From UA16 sp042095135 (lineage in GTDB: Bacteria > Bacteroidota > Bacteroidia > Flavobacteriales_D > Sanyastnellaceae), in the NCBI GenBank assembly GCA_042095135.1, contig JBELBV010000017.1, positions 1 through 41,579 of the forward strand: a stretch of DNA of 41,579 bases. The letters run 5' to 3'. Of the stretch, positions 1-7,620 are shown piece by piece. The notes below the pieces were generated by a model, which searched no databases, was not told the origin of the DNA, and worked only from the letters and a program-made list of their open reading frames with translations. A program made the translations under genes and the position numbers. How positions within the stretch are numbered: the stretch's first letter is position 1; each line of letters opens with the position of its first letter.

Positions 1-185
1 TTGTTCACGAATACGTATCCGTCGAGGAGGTACGTGTTATCGCATGACCATGTGGAAGTGCCTACTCCAGAACCGTCATCGGCAATAATGACTTCAGTTC
101 TGTCAGCGAGCGGGGGACAGTCACATTGGGCTTGAGCAACAAATGTTGCCGCGGCGGCCAGTACTGCCATTAACAAGTGCTTCAT
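1..185 (-). CDS. Secreted protein, N-terminal fragment (runs off window)
   Basis: This is the first 61 codons of a gene that continues beyond the left edge. It starts at ATG 185-183. Residues 1-20 (MKHLLMAVLAAAATFVAQAQ) form a clear Sec signal peptide with cleavage expected after AQAQ. The mature part starts with a short Cys-containing stretch (CDCPP) and then reads TWSCDNTYLLDGYVFVN. In my knowledge that pattern opens large Bacteroidota secreted proteins in which a phrase of the type 'YLLDGYVFVN...LTIEPGTVI' begins a right-handed beta-helix-like domain. The fold assignment is inference from this short motif; nothing more can be said without the missing C-terminus. The next minus-strand gene upstream (ubiA-like) ends 193 bases away, so this gene probably has its own promoter. 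Confidence 0.7.
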   Translation of the reverse strand, partial: MKHLLMAVLAAAATFVAQAQCDCPPLADRTEVIIADDGSGVGTSTWSCDNTYLLDGYVFVN

Positions 186-324
186 AACAATGATAATTTG
201 GTTGGGTGTTAATTACAATTCGTCCCCAAAATTCAGTGTTCGATATCCTTGTTAATGTTTTTCAGATGTTACGATTTAATGTCGTTTCGTGTTAAGTAAT
301 TCATCAAAATACTATCCCAGCGTT

Positions 325-340
325 AAGGAAATATTTCCTT
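325..340. repeat. Perfect 16-bp palindrome
   Basis: AAGGAAATATTTCCTT is a perfect palindrome in the 193-base gap between the ubiA-like stop (379) and the start of the truncated secreted gene (185). It is not followed by a T-run on either strand, so it is a poor terminator candidate. It could be a protein-binding site or chance in an AT-rich spacer. The rest of the spacer is AT-rich, and I see no gene or convincing promoter box in it. Confidence 0.35.
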
Positions 341-378
341 CACTTCCTTTATGTTAATTTCGTGACGCTTTGCCAGAT

Positions 379-1302
379 TTATAAAAATCCCGCAAGGTAC
401 AGCAGCCCCCCAGCCAACGTCAGTTTTTGCCATGCCGAGACGGACGCCACTTGCGTTCGAGTCAATTGAATGTGCACGGCGAGGAAAGGAAGGGCAAAAA
501 AGAGTGGCGCCAAGGGTCGTTGCACCAAAGCAATAGACGCCCACCAAGCAATCCCAACCATAACCCATCCAACGAAGTGCATTCGGTGAAGCAACGACTT
601 GGTGCGCTTTGGCCCCCAACGCACCGGTAGGGTATCGTACCCGGCAAGTGCGTCGCCCTCTGCATCTTGCCAATCCTTGGTGATCTCCCGTAGCAACGTG
701 ATGTAGCCAGAAAGCACAACATAGCCGAGCAGAATGTTGCCCTCCGTGCTCTTGAAGAGCTCTAGCCATCGTTCGAAGGAACGGGATTCCAGCAGCGCCA
801 GGCACCACAATGGCAATTGCCCCACGGACAATGCGATGATGAGGTTGCCACGAAGGAATCGTCTTTTGAACCATGGGGAATAGCCCCACAGCAGAACACC
901 CAAGATGACAATCCATAGGACCGGCACAAAGCTCTTAGCCGCCACAGAAATGCCGATGCTCGAGAGCACAGCAATGCCTGTTAAAGCGTAATTGAGGGCG
1001 AGGGTTTGCCGGCGGGTGATGATCCGTCCAACAAACGTTCGTTCTGGTCGATTGACGCGGTCTTCGGCCACGTCGAAGTAATCGTTGATGACGTTGGCAC
1101 CCGCGGCCAAAGCGGCCATGGCCAATGTGCCGAGCGCAAAAATGGCTTGTTGGTACGGCGGCAGCTCGCCACCGAAAGCCGGGATGAGCAGGGATTCGGT
1201 AATGAGGCCCATGGCCACCACAATCATCAGCACGTTCCATGGACGAATGAGTCGGATTCCTGCCCAAACGGCGGAGTCGGTGATGGAGTTTTGCTTAGCC
1301 AT
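379..1302 (-). CDS. UbiA-family prenyltransferase (geranylgeranylglycerol-phosphate type)
   Basis: This integral-membrane prenyltransferase of 307 residues has about eight to nine hydrophobic helices. Both Asp-rich prenyl-diphosphate/Mg2+ motifs are visible: NDYFDVAEDRVNRPER at residues 73-88 (Asp74, Asp77, Asp81), and a second cluster KDWQDAEGD near residue 209 followed by the conserved GYDTLPVRWG. The family transfers a polyprenyl chain to an acceptor in the membrane. Bacteroidota members with this pattern are usually annotated as geranylgeranylglycerol-phosphate geranylgeranyltransferase-like, but the acceptor cannot be told from sequence, and a quinone or heme acceptor is not excluded. 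The start codon overlaps the end of the upstream hydrolase gene by 8 bases, which suggests translational coupling as the last gene of a three-gene operon. Confidence 0.85.
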   Translation of the reverse strand: MAKQNSITDSAVWAGIRLIRPWNVLMIVVAMGLITESLLIPAFGGELPPYQQAIFALGTLAMAALAAGANVINDYFDVAEDRVNRPERTFVGRIITRRQTLALNYALTGIAVLSSIGISVAAKSFVPVLWIVILGVLLWGYSPWFKRRFLRGNLIIALSVGQLPLWCLALLESRSFERWLELFKSTEGNILLGYVVLSGYITLLREITKDWQDAEGDALAGYDTLPVRWGPKRTKSLLHRMHFVGWVMVGIAWWASIALVQRPLAPLFFALPFLAVHIQLTRTQVASVSAWQKLTLAGGLLYLAGFL

Positions 1303-2296
1303 GCGAGGCGTCGATCAAAACGCGTTGAACGGTCCCTTGAGACTCCGTTTGCTGATGAAAGGCATAATTGAACCCGCCGTGAATGGCGTGGCCTCCAACT
1401 TCTCCGTTGCGACCAAGTGCCAAGTAACCGACCTGCAAATCGTCGGTTGGCATGGAGCGGATGATCCGCTGCACCGCTTCGTAACAGGCTTCTTGCGGTG
1501 AAGCGCCCTGACGCATCAATTCCACAACCAAAAAAGAGCCAACGGTGCGCATGACGGCTTCACCCAGGCCCGTTGCCGTGGCCCCGCCGACCGCGCCATC
1601 GACGTACAAACCTGCACCGATGATGGGGCTGTCGCCGACGCGGCCGTGCATCTTGTACGCCACGCCGCTGGTGGTACAGCCACCGGCCAATCGGCCTTCG
1701 TGGTCCAAGGCGAGCAAACCGATCGTGTCGTGGTTTTCAATGTTGATGACCGGTTCGTAGTTGGACGTGGTTTGCCACTTTTCCCAAGCCTCACGCGCTT
1801 TTTCGGTGAGCAGGTTGGTAGGCTGCATGCCCAATTCGCGGGCGTATTGCTCGGCACCTGCGCCGGCCAACATCACGTGCGGGGTTTCTTCCATGACCTT
1901 GCGCGCGAGGGAGATGGGATGGGCTACGTCTTGCACAAAACAGACCGATCCTGCGTTTTGCGTGTGGTCCATGATGCAAGCGTCCAACGTCACGTTGCCA
2001 TCCCGATCGGGGAGGCCGCCGATTCCCACACTCAATCCTTCCGCATCCGCTTCCACCAGCCGCGCTCCCGCTTCAATCATGTCCAGCGCATTTCCCCCAA
2101 CATCCAGTGCAGAGAATCCTTCATCATTGGCCAGCATACCGTGGTTCCACGTTGAAGCCATGGCCGCTTGGCCGCTCCCTTCCAACGGTGCGTGAACAGG
2201 AGGACGAGACCACGCCTTACTCCACCAACTTCCAATTCCGAGGACGCCGGCAATGGCCGTGGCCTCCTTGATAAACTTTCTTCTGGATGATGCCAT
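1295..2296 (-). CDS. Tat-exported N4-(beta-N-acetylglucosaminyl)-L-asparaginase / isoaspartyl peptidase
   Basis: This is an Ntn-hydrolase of the asparaginase-2 family, 333 residues. The N-terminus SSRRKFIKEATAIAGVLG is a twin-arginine signal, so the enzyme is exported folded. The precursor is expected to cleave itself between Asp190 and Thr191 in NHDTIGLLALD, making Thr191 the N-terminal nucleophile of the beta subunit. The GGCTTSG and RVGDSPIIGAGLYVD segments (about residues 205-231) are the usual substrate-site loops. In the family the reaction is removal of GlcNAc from asparagine of glycoproteins (glycosylasparaginase) or hydrolysis of beta-aspartyl peptides. The RVGDSPIIGAGLY wording is closer to the glycosylasparaginase branch. 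The gene starts 4 bases after the exporter stop and overlaps the prenyltransferase start. Confidence 0.85.
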   Translation of the reverse strand: MASSRRKFIKEATAIAGVLGIGSWWSKAWSRPPVHAPLEGSGQAAMASTWNHGMLANDEGFSALDVGGNALDMIEAGARLVEADAEGLSVGIGGLPDRDGNVTLDACIMDHTQNAGSVCFVQDVAHPISLARKVMEETPHVMLAGAGAEQYARELGMQPTNLLTEKAREAWEKWQTTSNYEPVINIENHDTIGLLALDHEGRLAGGCTTSGVAYKMHGRVGDSPIIGAGLYVDGAVGGATATGLGEAVMRTVGSFLVVELMRQGASPQEACYEAVQRIIRSMPTDDLQVGYLALGRNGEVGGHAIHGGFNYAFHQQTESQGTVQRVLIDASHG

Positions 2297-2300
2297 GCTC

Positions 2301-4637
2301 CTAAGGTCGCAAAATTTTGCTTAGGATGCTTGGGCGTTTGGGTGTGTTCCAGCGGAGCAATTTTAGCACGAGCCATGGCAAAACGAACAGGTCGGATACC
2401 ACGGCGAGCAGAAGGGTGGTGGATATCAATACTCCGATGTAGAACGTGCCCAGGAAGCTGCTCAGGCTCAACGTCATGAATCCACCACAGAGGATGATGC
2501 TGGTGATGATGATGGCCTTTCCGGCATTGAGAAAGCTGCTGCTGACCGCTTCCATCAGGTCCTTTCCTTTGGCCAGTTCAATGCGCAGTTTACTGATGAA
2601 ATGAATGGTATCATCGACAGCGATGCCAAAGGCGATGGTGAAGATGATGCTGGTGGAGAGCTTGAGGTCGATGCCTGTCCATCCCATGATGCCTGCAATC
2701 ATGAGCAGGGGGAGGACATTGGGGATTAAGGATATCAGGACCATGGCAACATTTCGGAACATCAGCCCGGAGATGAGCGCCACAATGAGAAAAGCGATGG
2801 CTAACCCCACGACCATATCACTGGCCAAGGAGCCGATATTCAAGTCGATCAGCCGTGCAGTGCCCGTTACATGGAGATCGAGTGGTGAATCAGGAAATTC
2901 GGTGGCGAACCATTCGAAAAAGGCTTCGTCTTGTGCACGGTAGTGTTGGGCGCCGAGGTCGGGAAGTTTTCCAAACACCCGCAGGACATTCGTTTCCTCA
3001 TTGACTACCAACGCGAGGGGGTTGGTGTTCTCCCCACGTGCCATGGCTCGCGCCATGCGATCGATATCGCGTTGCCGGTTAGGTACGCGGTGAAAGCGCT
3101 CTTGGTCGCCGTTGTTGAGTCGGTTGGCTTGCGCCAAAATGCGGTCACTGCTCACGATTGAACCGACGCCATAGGATTGTTCCAAATACGCCGTGATGCG
3201 CTGCATGGTGTGCTGAACCTCCACACCGAACGGATTTTCACCCTCCGGCAAGGCGATGGCCAATTCGAACGGCCGCACGCCGGCGAATTCACGCTCGAAA
3301 AATGCAAACTCCTGCCGGAATGGATCGTCCTCCGCCAGATCCTCAAGCAAAACATTGTCTACTTGAATGCGGCTGGTTCCAACCACGGCCGCCGCCGTAA
3401 ACCCCAGCGTGGCGGCTGCAATGACCAAAGGCCGTCGAAGCATGGAGTGCAAGGCGGTTAGCAGCCAACGGTTCCAGAGCACGCCGTTTCCTTCATTGGA
3501 CACCCGCGGTGCTGGAAACAGCATCATGATGGACGGAAGCAAGGTGAAGGCCAGCACGTACGCGATGCCGACTCCTGCCGCCGCGTACATACCGAAATCG
3601 CGAATGGGCACTACCGAGGACGACATCAAGGTCAGGAAGCCAACCGCTGTCGTCAAGGTGGTTAAAAAGGTGGCCAGCCCAACCTCCTTGAAGGCGGCTT
3701 GGATGCCTTGGAATTGGGTCGCTCCCTGCCGCAACTCCTCATAATATCGGGAGAGAATGTGGACAACATCGCTGATGCCAACCACAAAAATGATGGTGGG
3801 CAATACGATGGTCATGATATCAATGGATTTGCCCGTCATTTCCATGGTGCCCAGCGTCCACAGGCCACTGAGCAGCACGACCAGCAAAGGAATGCACACG
3901 CCCCAAATACTCTGGAAAGCTACCCACAGAAAAACCACCAAAATGACCAATCCGATGCTCACGAACAACGCCACTTCGCGTTGCATGACGTCCACGTAAT
4001 ACTTCTGCGCTACCGCCCGCCCAGCGATGTGAACAGGGTGGTCCCAGGTGGATGCGAGCTGCGTAATGGCGTCGGCCAGGCTATCGCATCCGGCCTTTGA
4101 TAAGAGTTGCTTGTGCCGGACCTGGATGGCGAGGGCGTTCCCGCCCGTAGAGACAAACGAGCCGTCCCACGTGGGATGGCCAATAATGCGGGTGGAGTCA
4201 GCCAGCAACTTGGTTCGTGCCTCCTCGTCTTGCCACCGAAGCAATGGCCGCTGCACGACCGATAGGCCAAGTTTGATGGGTTCTTTTAATCGCGTTGGGC
4301 TCAGCACTTCCTCGATGTACGGCAGGGCCTCGAGTGCGTCGACGTATCCATCCACATCTGCGAGAAATGCGGGGTTGTAAATGCTCTGCTCATGCTCAAT
4401 CCCAACAATTAAGAAATCGTTGTCCGATTCGAACTGCGACCGAAAATCCAGGTAGAATTCCGTTTCCGGGTCGTCCTGTGGGAAAAAGCTTTCGAAATCG
4501 TAGTCGAATCCGATTTGGGCCACACGCCATCCCATCCACAACGTGGCAACACCAATGAGGGTTAAGGCCCACTTGGCTCGTGTTTTCCACTGACTCGGAA
4601 TGTCGTTCCCCATGGGTTTTCTAACAAGTGCTTGCAT
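2301..4637 (-). CDS. RND-superfamily exporter (MMPL family)
   Basis: This inner-membrane exporter of 778 residues has the duplicated RND architecture: a single N-terminal helix, a large periplasmic loop, a block of five to six helices, a second helix with periplasmic loop, and a second helix block. Family motifs are visible in both halves: GISDVVHILSRYYEEL and TTAVGFLTLM in the first, GIAVDDTIHFISKLRIEL in the second. Members use the proton gradient to move lipids, hopanoids or other hydrophobic molecules. The cargo here is unknown, although a prenyltransferase in the same operon would fit a lipid. It is the first gene of the exporter-hydrolase-prenyltransferase operon. The start could be ATG 4637 or the in-frame ATG at 4613. 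The dnaK terminator lies only about 22 bases upstream, and I see no separate promoter box. Confidence 0.85.
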   Translation of the reverse strand: MQALVRKPMGNDIPSQWKTRAKWALTLIGVATLWMGWRVAQIGFDYDFESFFPQDDPETEFYLDFRSQFESDNDFLIVGIEHEQSIYNPAFLADVDGYVDALEALPYIEEVLSPTRLKEPIKLGLSVVQRPLLRWQDEEARTKLLADSTRIIGHPTWDGSFVSTGGNALAIQVRHKQLLSKAGCDSLADAITQLASTWDHPVHIAGRAVAQKYYVDVMQREVALFVSIGLVILVVFLWVAFQSIWGVCIPLLVVLLSGLWTLGTMEMTGKSIDIMTIVLPTIIFVVGISDVVHILSRYYEELRQGATQFQGIQAAFKEVGLATFLTTLTTAVGFLTLMSSSVVPIRDFGMYAAAGVGIAYVLAFTLLPSIMMLFPAPRVSNEGNGVLWNRWLLTALHSMLRRPLVIAAATLGFTAAAVVGTSRIQVDNVLLEDLAEDDPFRQEFAFFEREFAGVRPFELAIALPEGENPFGVEVQHTMQRITAYLEQSYGVGSIVSSDRILAQANRLNNGDQERFHRVPNRQRDIDRMARAMARGENTNPLALVVNEETNVLRVFGKLPDLGAQHYRAQDEAFFEWFATEFPDSPLDLHVTGTARLIDLNIGSLASDMVVGLAIAFLIVALISGLMFRNVAMVLISLIPNVLPLLMIAGIMGWTGIDLKLSTSIIFTIAFGIAVDDTIHFISKLRIELAKGKDLMEAVSSSFLNAGKAIIITSIILCGGFMTLSLSSFLGTFYIGVLISTTLLLAVVSDLFVLPWLVLKLLRWNTPKRPSILSKILRP

Positions 4638-4658
4638 CCAGGGTTCAAGGGGGAAACG

Positions 4659-4690
4659 AAAAAACCCCAGACCGAGGTCCAGGGTTTTTA
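4659..4690 (-). terminator. Rho-independent terminator of dnaK
   Basis: On the minus strand AAAAACCCTGGACC faces GGTCTGGGGTTTTT with a tight CGAG loop. This is a 14-bp stem interrupted only by two G-T type pairs, and it ends in a T-run. It lies about 20 bases after the dnaK stop. A/T tracts flank it on both sides, so it could also stop transcription coming from the plus strand. Confidence 0.85.
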
Positions 4691-4710
4691 CTTCATGCCA
4701 ATGCGGAGGA

Positions 4711-6612
4711 TTATTTTACTTCCTCGAAGTCCACGTCCGTGACTTCGGGATCGGCATTGCCTGCATCGGAAGCACCGCCCTCGGGATTGCCCGCTGCACC
4801 CGCTTCTTGCTGTGCTGCGTACATCTCTTGGCTTGCAGCCTGGAATGCGCTGTTGAGCTTTTCAATGCCAGCTTTGCAGCCGTCCACGTCCTGCTCACCG
4901 TGGGCCTTCTTCAGTTCCTCAAGCGCCGCATCGATGGGGCCGCGGTTGCCTTCCGAAATCTTATCGCCGAACTCCTTGAGTTGTTTTTCGGTCTGGAAGA
5001 CCAACGCATCGGCTTGGTTCAACACTTCGATTCGCTCTTTGGCTTCTTTGTCCGCCTCGGCGTTTGCTTCCGCTTCCTGCTTCATGCGCGTCACGTCTTC
5101 TTCGCTGAGGCCACTCGATGCTTCGATGCGGATGTTTTGTTCCTTGCCTGTCGCCTTGTCCTTGGCGCTGACTTGAATGATGCCGTTGGCATCGATGTCA
5201 AAAATCACCTCGATCTGCGGTACGCCGCGTGGCGCGGGGGGGATGTCCGCCAGCTGGAACCGACCGATGGTGCGGTTGTCGTTGGCCATGGAACGCTCGC
5301 CCTGGAGCACGTGGATTTCAACGCTGGGTTGGTTATCTGAGGCTGTGCTGAACGTTTCGGACTTCTTGGTTGGGATGGTTGTGTTGGCGTCGATCAGCTT
5401 GGTCATCACGCCGCCCATTGTTTCAATGCCCAAAGACAGGGGGGTGACGTCGAGCAGCAACACGTCCTTGACATCACCAGAGAGGACACCGCCTTGGATG
5501 GCTGCACCTACCGCTACGACTTCGTCAGGGTTCACACCCTTCGAGGGCTCCTTGCCGAAGTACGCCTTTACTGCGGCTTGAACCGCGGGGATGCGCGTCG
5601 AACCGCCCACCAAAATCACTTCGTCGATGTCCGACTTGTCGAGGTCTGCGGCCTTCAGAGCTGAGGCGCAAGGCTCGATGGTGCGCTTGATCAACGCATC
5701 GGCCAACTGCTCGAACTTAGCTTGGGAGAGGGAGCGGACCAAGTGCTTGGGCACGCCGTCTACGGGCATGATGTATGGCAAATTGATTTCTGAACTTGAT
5801 GTGCTTGAGAGTTCAATCTTAGCCTTTTCAGCAGCATCCTTCAATCGCTGCAGTGCCATCGGATCTTTGGAGAGGTCCAATCCACCGTTCTCGTCTTTGA
5901 ACTCCTGCACCAACCAATCGATGATGACTTGGTCGAAATCGTCACCGCCCAAGTGGGTGTCGCCGTCAGTCGATAGCACCTCGAATACGCCGTCGCCCAA
6001 CTCGAGGATGGAAACGTCGTGTGTACCGCCGCCCAAATCGAAGACGACAATTTTCTGGTCGATTGCTTTTTTGTCCATACCGTATGCCAAGGCAGCGGCA
6101 GTGGGCTCATTGATGATGCGCTTGACTTCGAGGCCAGCGATTTCACCGGCTTCTTTCGTTGCCTGGCGTTGGGCGTCATTGAAGTAAGCGGGGACGGTGA
6201 TGACCGCGCCGGTGACCTCTGTGCCGAGGTAATCTTCCGCTGTCTTCTTCATTTTCTGAAGGGTCATAGCGCTGATTTCCTGCGGGGTGTACAATCGATC
6301 GTCGATTTTGACACGCGGCGTGTTGTTGTCTCCTTTGACTACCTCGTATGGCACCCGGCCGATTTCCGTTTTCACTTCATCAAAAGAGCTTCCCATGAAA
6401 CGCTTGATGCTGAAAATCGTTTTTTGCGGGTTGGTGATGGCTTGGCGCTTGGCCGGTTCGCCAACCTTGCGCTCACCGCCATCAATGAAGGCGATGATTG
6501 AAGGCGTCGTGCGCTTTCCTTCCGCGTTAGTAATGACCACAGGTTCGTTGCCTTCCATGACGGAGACGCAGCTGTTGGTGGTACCCAAATCAATTCCAAT
6601 GATTTTACTCAT
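4711..6612 (-). CDS. dnaK: Chaperone DnaK (Hsp70)
   Basis: DnaK is the ATP-dependent cytoplasmic Hsp70 chaperone that works with DnaJ and GrpE in folding and stress protection. The 633-residue length is typical. The N-terminal ATPase domain carries IGIDLGTTNSCVSVMEG (about residues 5-21), the second signature VVFDLGGGTHDVSIL, and the third VILVGGSTRIPAVQ. The substrate-binding domain follows, with a helical lid and a charged tail ending in TDVDFEEVK. His in GGGTHDVS instead of Phe is common in Bacteroidota and is a useful lineage marker. No dnaJ or grpE lies next to it. A strong terminator follows and an inverted repeat lies upstream, so the gene is probably monocistronic and stress-regulated. 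Confidence 0.98.
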   Translation of the reverse strand: MSKIIGIDLGTTNSCVSVMEGNEPVVITNAEGKRTTPSIIAFIDGGERKVGEPAKRQAITNPQKTIFSIKRFMGSSFDEVKTEIGRVPYEVVKGDNNTPRVKIDDRLYTPQEISAMTLQKMKKTAEDYLGTEVTGAVITVPAYFNDAQRQATKEAGEIAGLEVKRIINEPTAAALAYGMDKKAIDQKIVVFDLGGGTHDVSILELGDGVFEVLSTDGDTHLGGDDFDQVIIDWLVQEFKDENGGLDLSKDPMALQRLKDAAEKAKIELSSTSSSEINLPYIMPVDGVPKHLVRSLSQAKFEQLADALIKRTIEPCASALKAADLDKSDIDEVILVGGSTRIPAVQAAVKAYFGKEPSKGVNPDEVVAVGAAIQGGVLSGDVKDVLLLDVTPLSLGIETMGGVMTKLIDANTTIPTKKSETFSTASDNQPSVEIHVLQGERSMANDNRTIGRFQLADIPPAPRGVPQIEVIFDIDANGIIQVSAKDKATGKEQNIRIEASSGLSEEDVTRMKQEAEANAEADKEAKERIEVLNQADALVFQTEKQLKEFGDKISEGNRGPIDAALEELKKAHGEQDVDGCKAGIEKLNSAFQAASQEMYAAQQEAGAAGNPEGGASDAGNADPEVTDVDFEEVK

Positions 6613-6684
6613 AGCTAGTGTTGAATTCTAAGATTTGGTTCGATACAGTCAAGGAGCGTGCCGATTGGCTTTCAATCGCCGCAA

Positions 6685-6722
6685 TCTGACATGCCTGTCA
6701 GACCCGGGTATGAAACCTGACA
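6685..6722. promoter_or_regulatory. TGTCAG inverted repeat upstream of dnaK, candidate stress operator
   Basis: TCTGACATGCCTGTCAGA (6685-6702) is a perfect inverted repeat with 7-base arms and a 4-base spacer. A third half-site CTGACA lies at 6717-6722. The group sits 73-110 bases before the dnaK start codon. It does not resemble the CIRCE element of HrcA. A weak promoter can be drawn downstream (TTG at 6652-6650, TAGAATTC about 19 bases later), which would place the repeat upstream of the -33 region. The function as a heat-shock operator is inference. Confidence 0.5.
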
Positions 6723-6741
6723 AAACGTCGTTGAAATCGGA

Positions 6742-7479
6742 CTAACGTGGCAGTTGGTCCAAGGCCTCGCTCATGCCTTTCAGGTAATCGACCGTGTACA
6801 GCATCCGACTGCCGTACCAGCTAAAGGCTTCCCCGTCCACGAGCATCGGCCGCAGTCCGGCTGAAGTGAAATGCGCGCAGTGCTTAGATGCAAAAGGGTA
6901 GGGCTCCGAAGCGAGCAGGATGGGGGTGCCGGCGATTGCCTTCAAGTGCTCTGCGTTCAACTCGGGATAGCGCCCGTCTGCTGAAGCTGGCGCGGCGTTG
7001 CCAATGCCCCACCAGTTCATCGCGGCATGGATGTAGGTGTCGTGGCCGGCAATCATGAGCGGATTTTGCCAGATTGCGTAAAGTGCTTGGGCATCTTCGG
7101 CACGCGGCTCTCCCCACGCTTTTTCGATGTTGGAGCGCCACGTGACGCCAGCCATAGCCTTTCCGAGCGCATTACCAATGGTTTCAAGGGCTTCAAAAGC
7201 ATCTGCAATCGAGCGCACATCGGTGACGAGTACGTCCGCGAATGCACGGCACGCCTCGACGTCCTCTCGGGTGTTTTCCTCTTTGCTCGCAATCACAAGG
7301 TCGGGCTTCAGCTGCTCAACTCGGTCGAGGTGGATTCGCTTCGTGCCACCGATGATGGGGATTCGCTTAGCTGCTTCCCCGGCGCGAACGCAAAACTTTG
7401 TGCGGCCAACCAGCTCTCCGGCGCACCCCAAGTCCACTACGTATTCGGTCCAGCTCGGTACGAGGCTCACAATTCGCAT
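6742..7479 (-). CDS. Substrate-binding-fold protein (BtuF/helical-backbone metal-receptor family), no signal peptide
   Basis: This 245-residue protein has the two-lobe helical-backbone binding fold of BtuF and siderophore-binding proteins. Recognisable segments are RIVSLVPSWTEYVVDLG at the start, the IIGGTK and RVEQLKPDLVIASKEEN strand-turn region that precedes the backbone helix, and a C-terminal lobe with the PILLASEPYPF segment. Members usually bind cobalamin, heme or iron chelates. I moved the start to ATG 7479 because the box TAAATTGC (7490-7483) sits 3 bases before it and family members begin just there. With this start there is no signal peptide or lipobox, so the protein looks cytoplasmic. 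No permease or ATPase gene is adjacent. The ligand is unknown. Confidence 0.7.
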   Translation of the reverse strand: MRIVSLVPSWTEYVVDLGCAGELVGRTKFCVRAGEAAKRIPIIGGTKRIHLDRVEQLKPDLVIASKEENTREDVEACRAFADVLVTDVRSIADAFEALETIGNALGKAMAGVTWRSNIEKAWGEPRAEDAQALYAIWQNPLMIAGHDTYIHAAMNWWGIGNAAPASADGRYPELNAEHLKAIAGTPILLASEPYPFASKHCAHFTSAGLRPMLVDGEAFSWYGSRMLYTVDYLKGMSEALDQLPR

Positions 7480-7482
7480 GGT

Positions 7483-7490
7483 GCAATTTA
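7483..7490 (-). promoter_or_regulatory. Candidate -7 promoter box (TAAATTGC)
   Basis: TAAATTGC followed by ACC and the ATG of the binding-fold protein. It resembles the TAnnTTTG box with two changes. The same octamer followed by GCC precedes the GTG of the GNAT-DinB gene, which makes chance less likely. It decides the start codon at 7479. Confidence 0.35.
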
Positions 7491-7608
7491 GCTTCGATTC
7501 AAACCCTTTCACTTCCGTCCAAAGCGCCGCTTGATTCCCACGATAATCCGGTGCTACCTAGGCGCTGGTAATTTCCAAACTTCCGCCAGTCGTTAAGGCG
7601 GGAAGGCC

Positions 7609-7616
7609 TAATTTCG
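7609..7616 (+). promoter_or_regulatory. Candidate -7 promoter box (TAATTTCG)
   Basis: TAATTTCG matches the Bacteroidota TAnnTTTG box with one change. It lies 4 bases (CGGC) before the ATG at 7621 of the oxidoreductase gene, so the transcript would start at or beside the start codon. I see no clear -33 TTG. Confidence 0.45.
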
Positions 7617-7620
7617 CGGC

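Noticed and set aside
323..1267. Several Cys/His-rich minus and plus frames over the prenyltransferase
   Set aside because: They are out-of-frame shadows of the UbiA gene with atypical composition.
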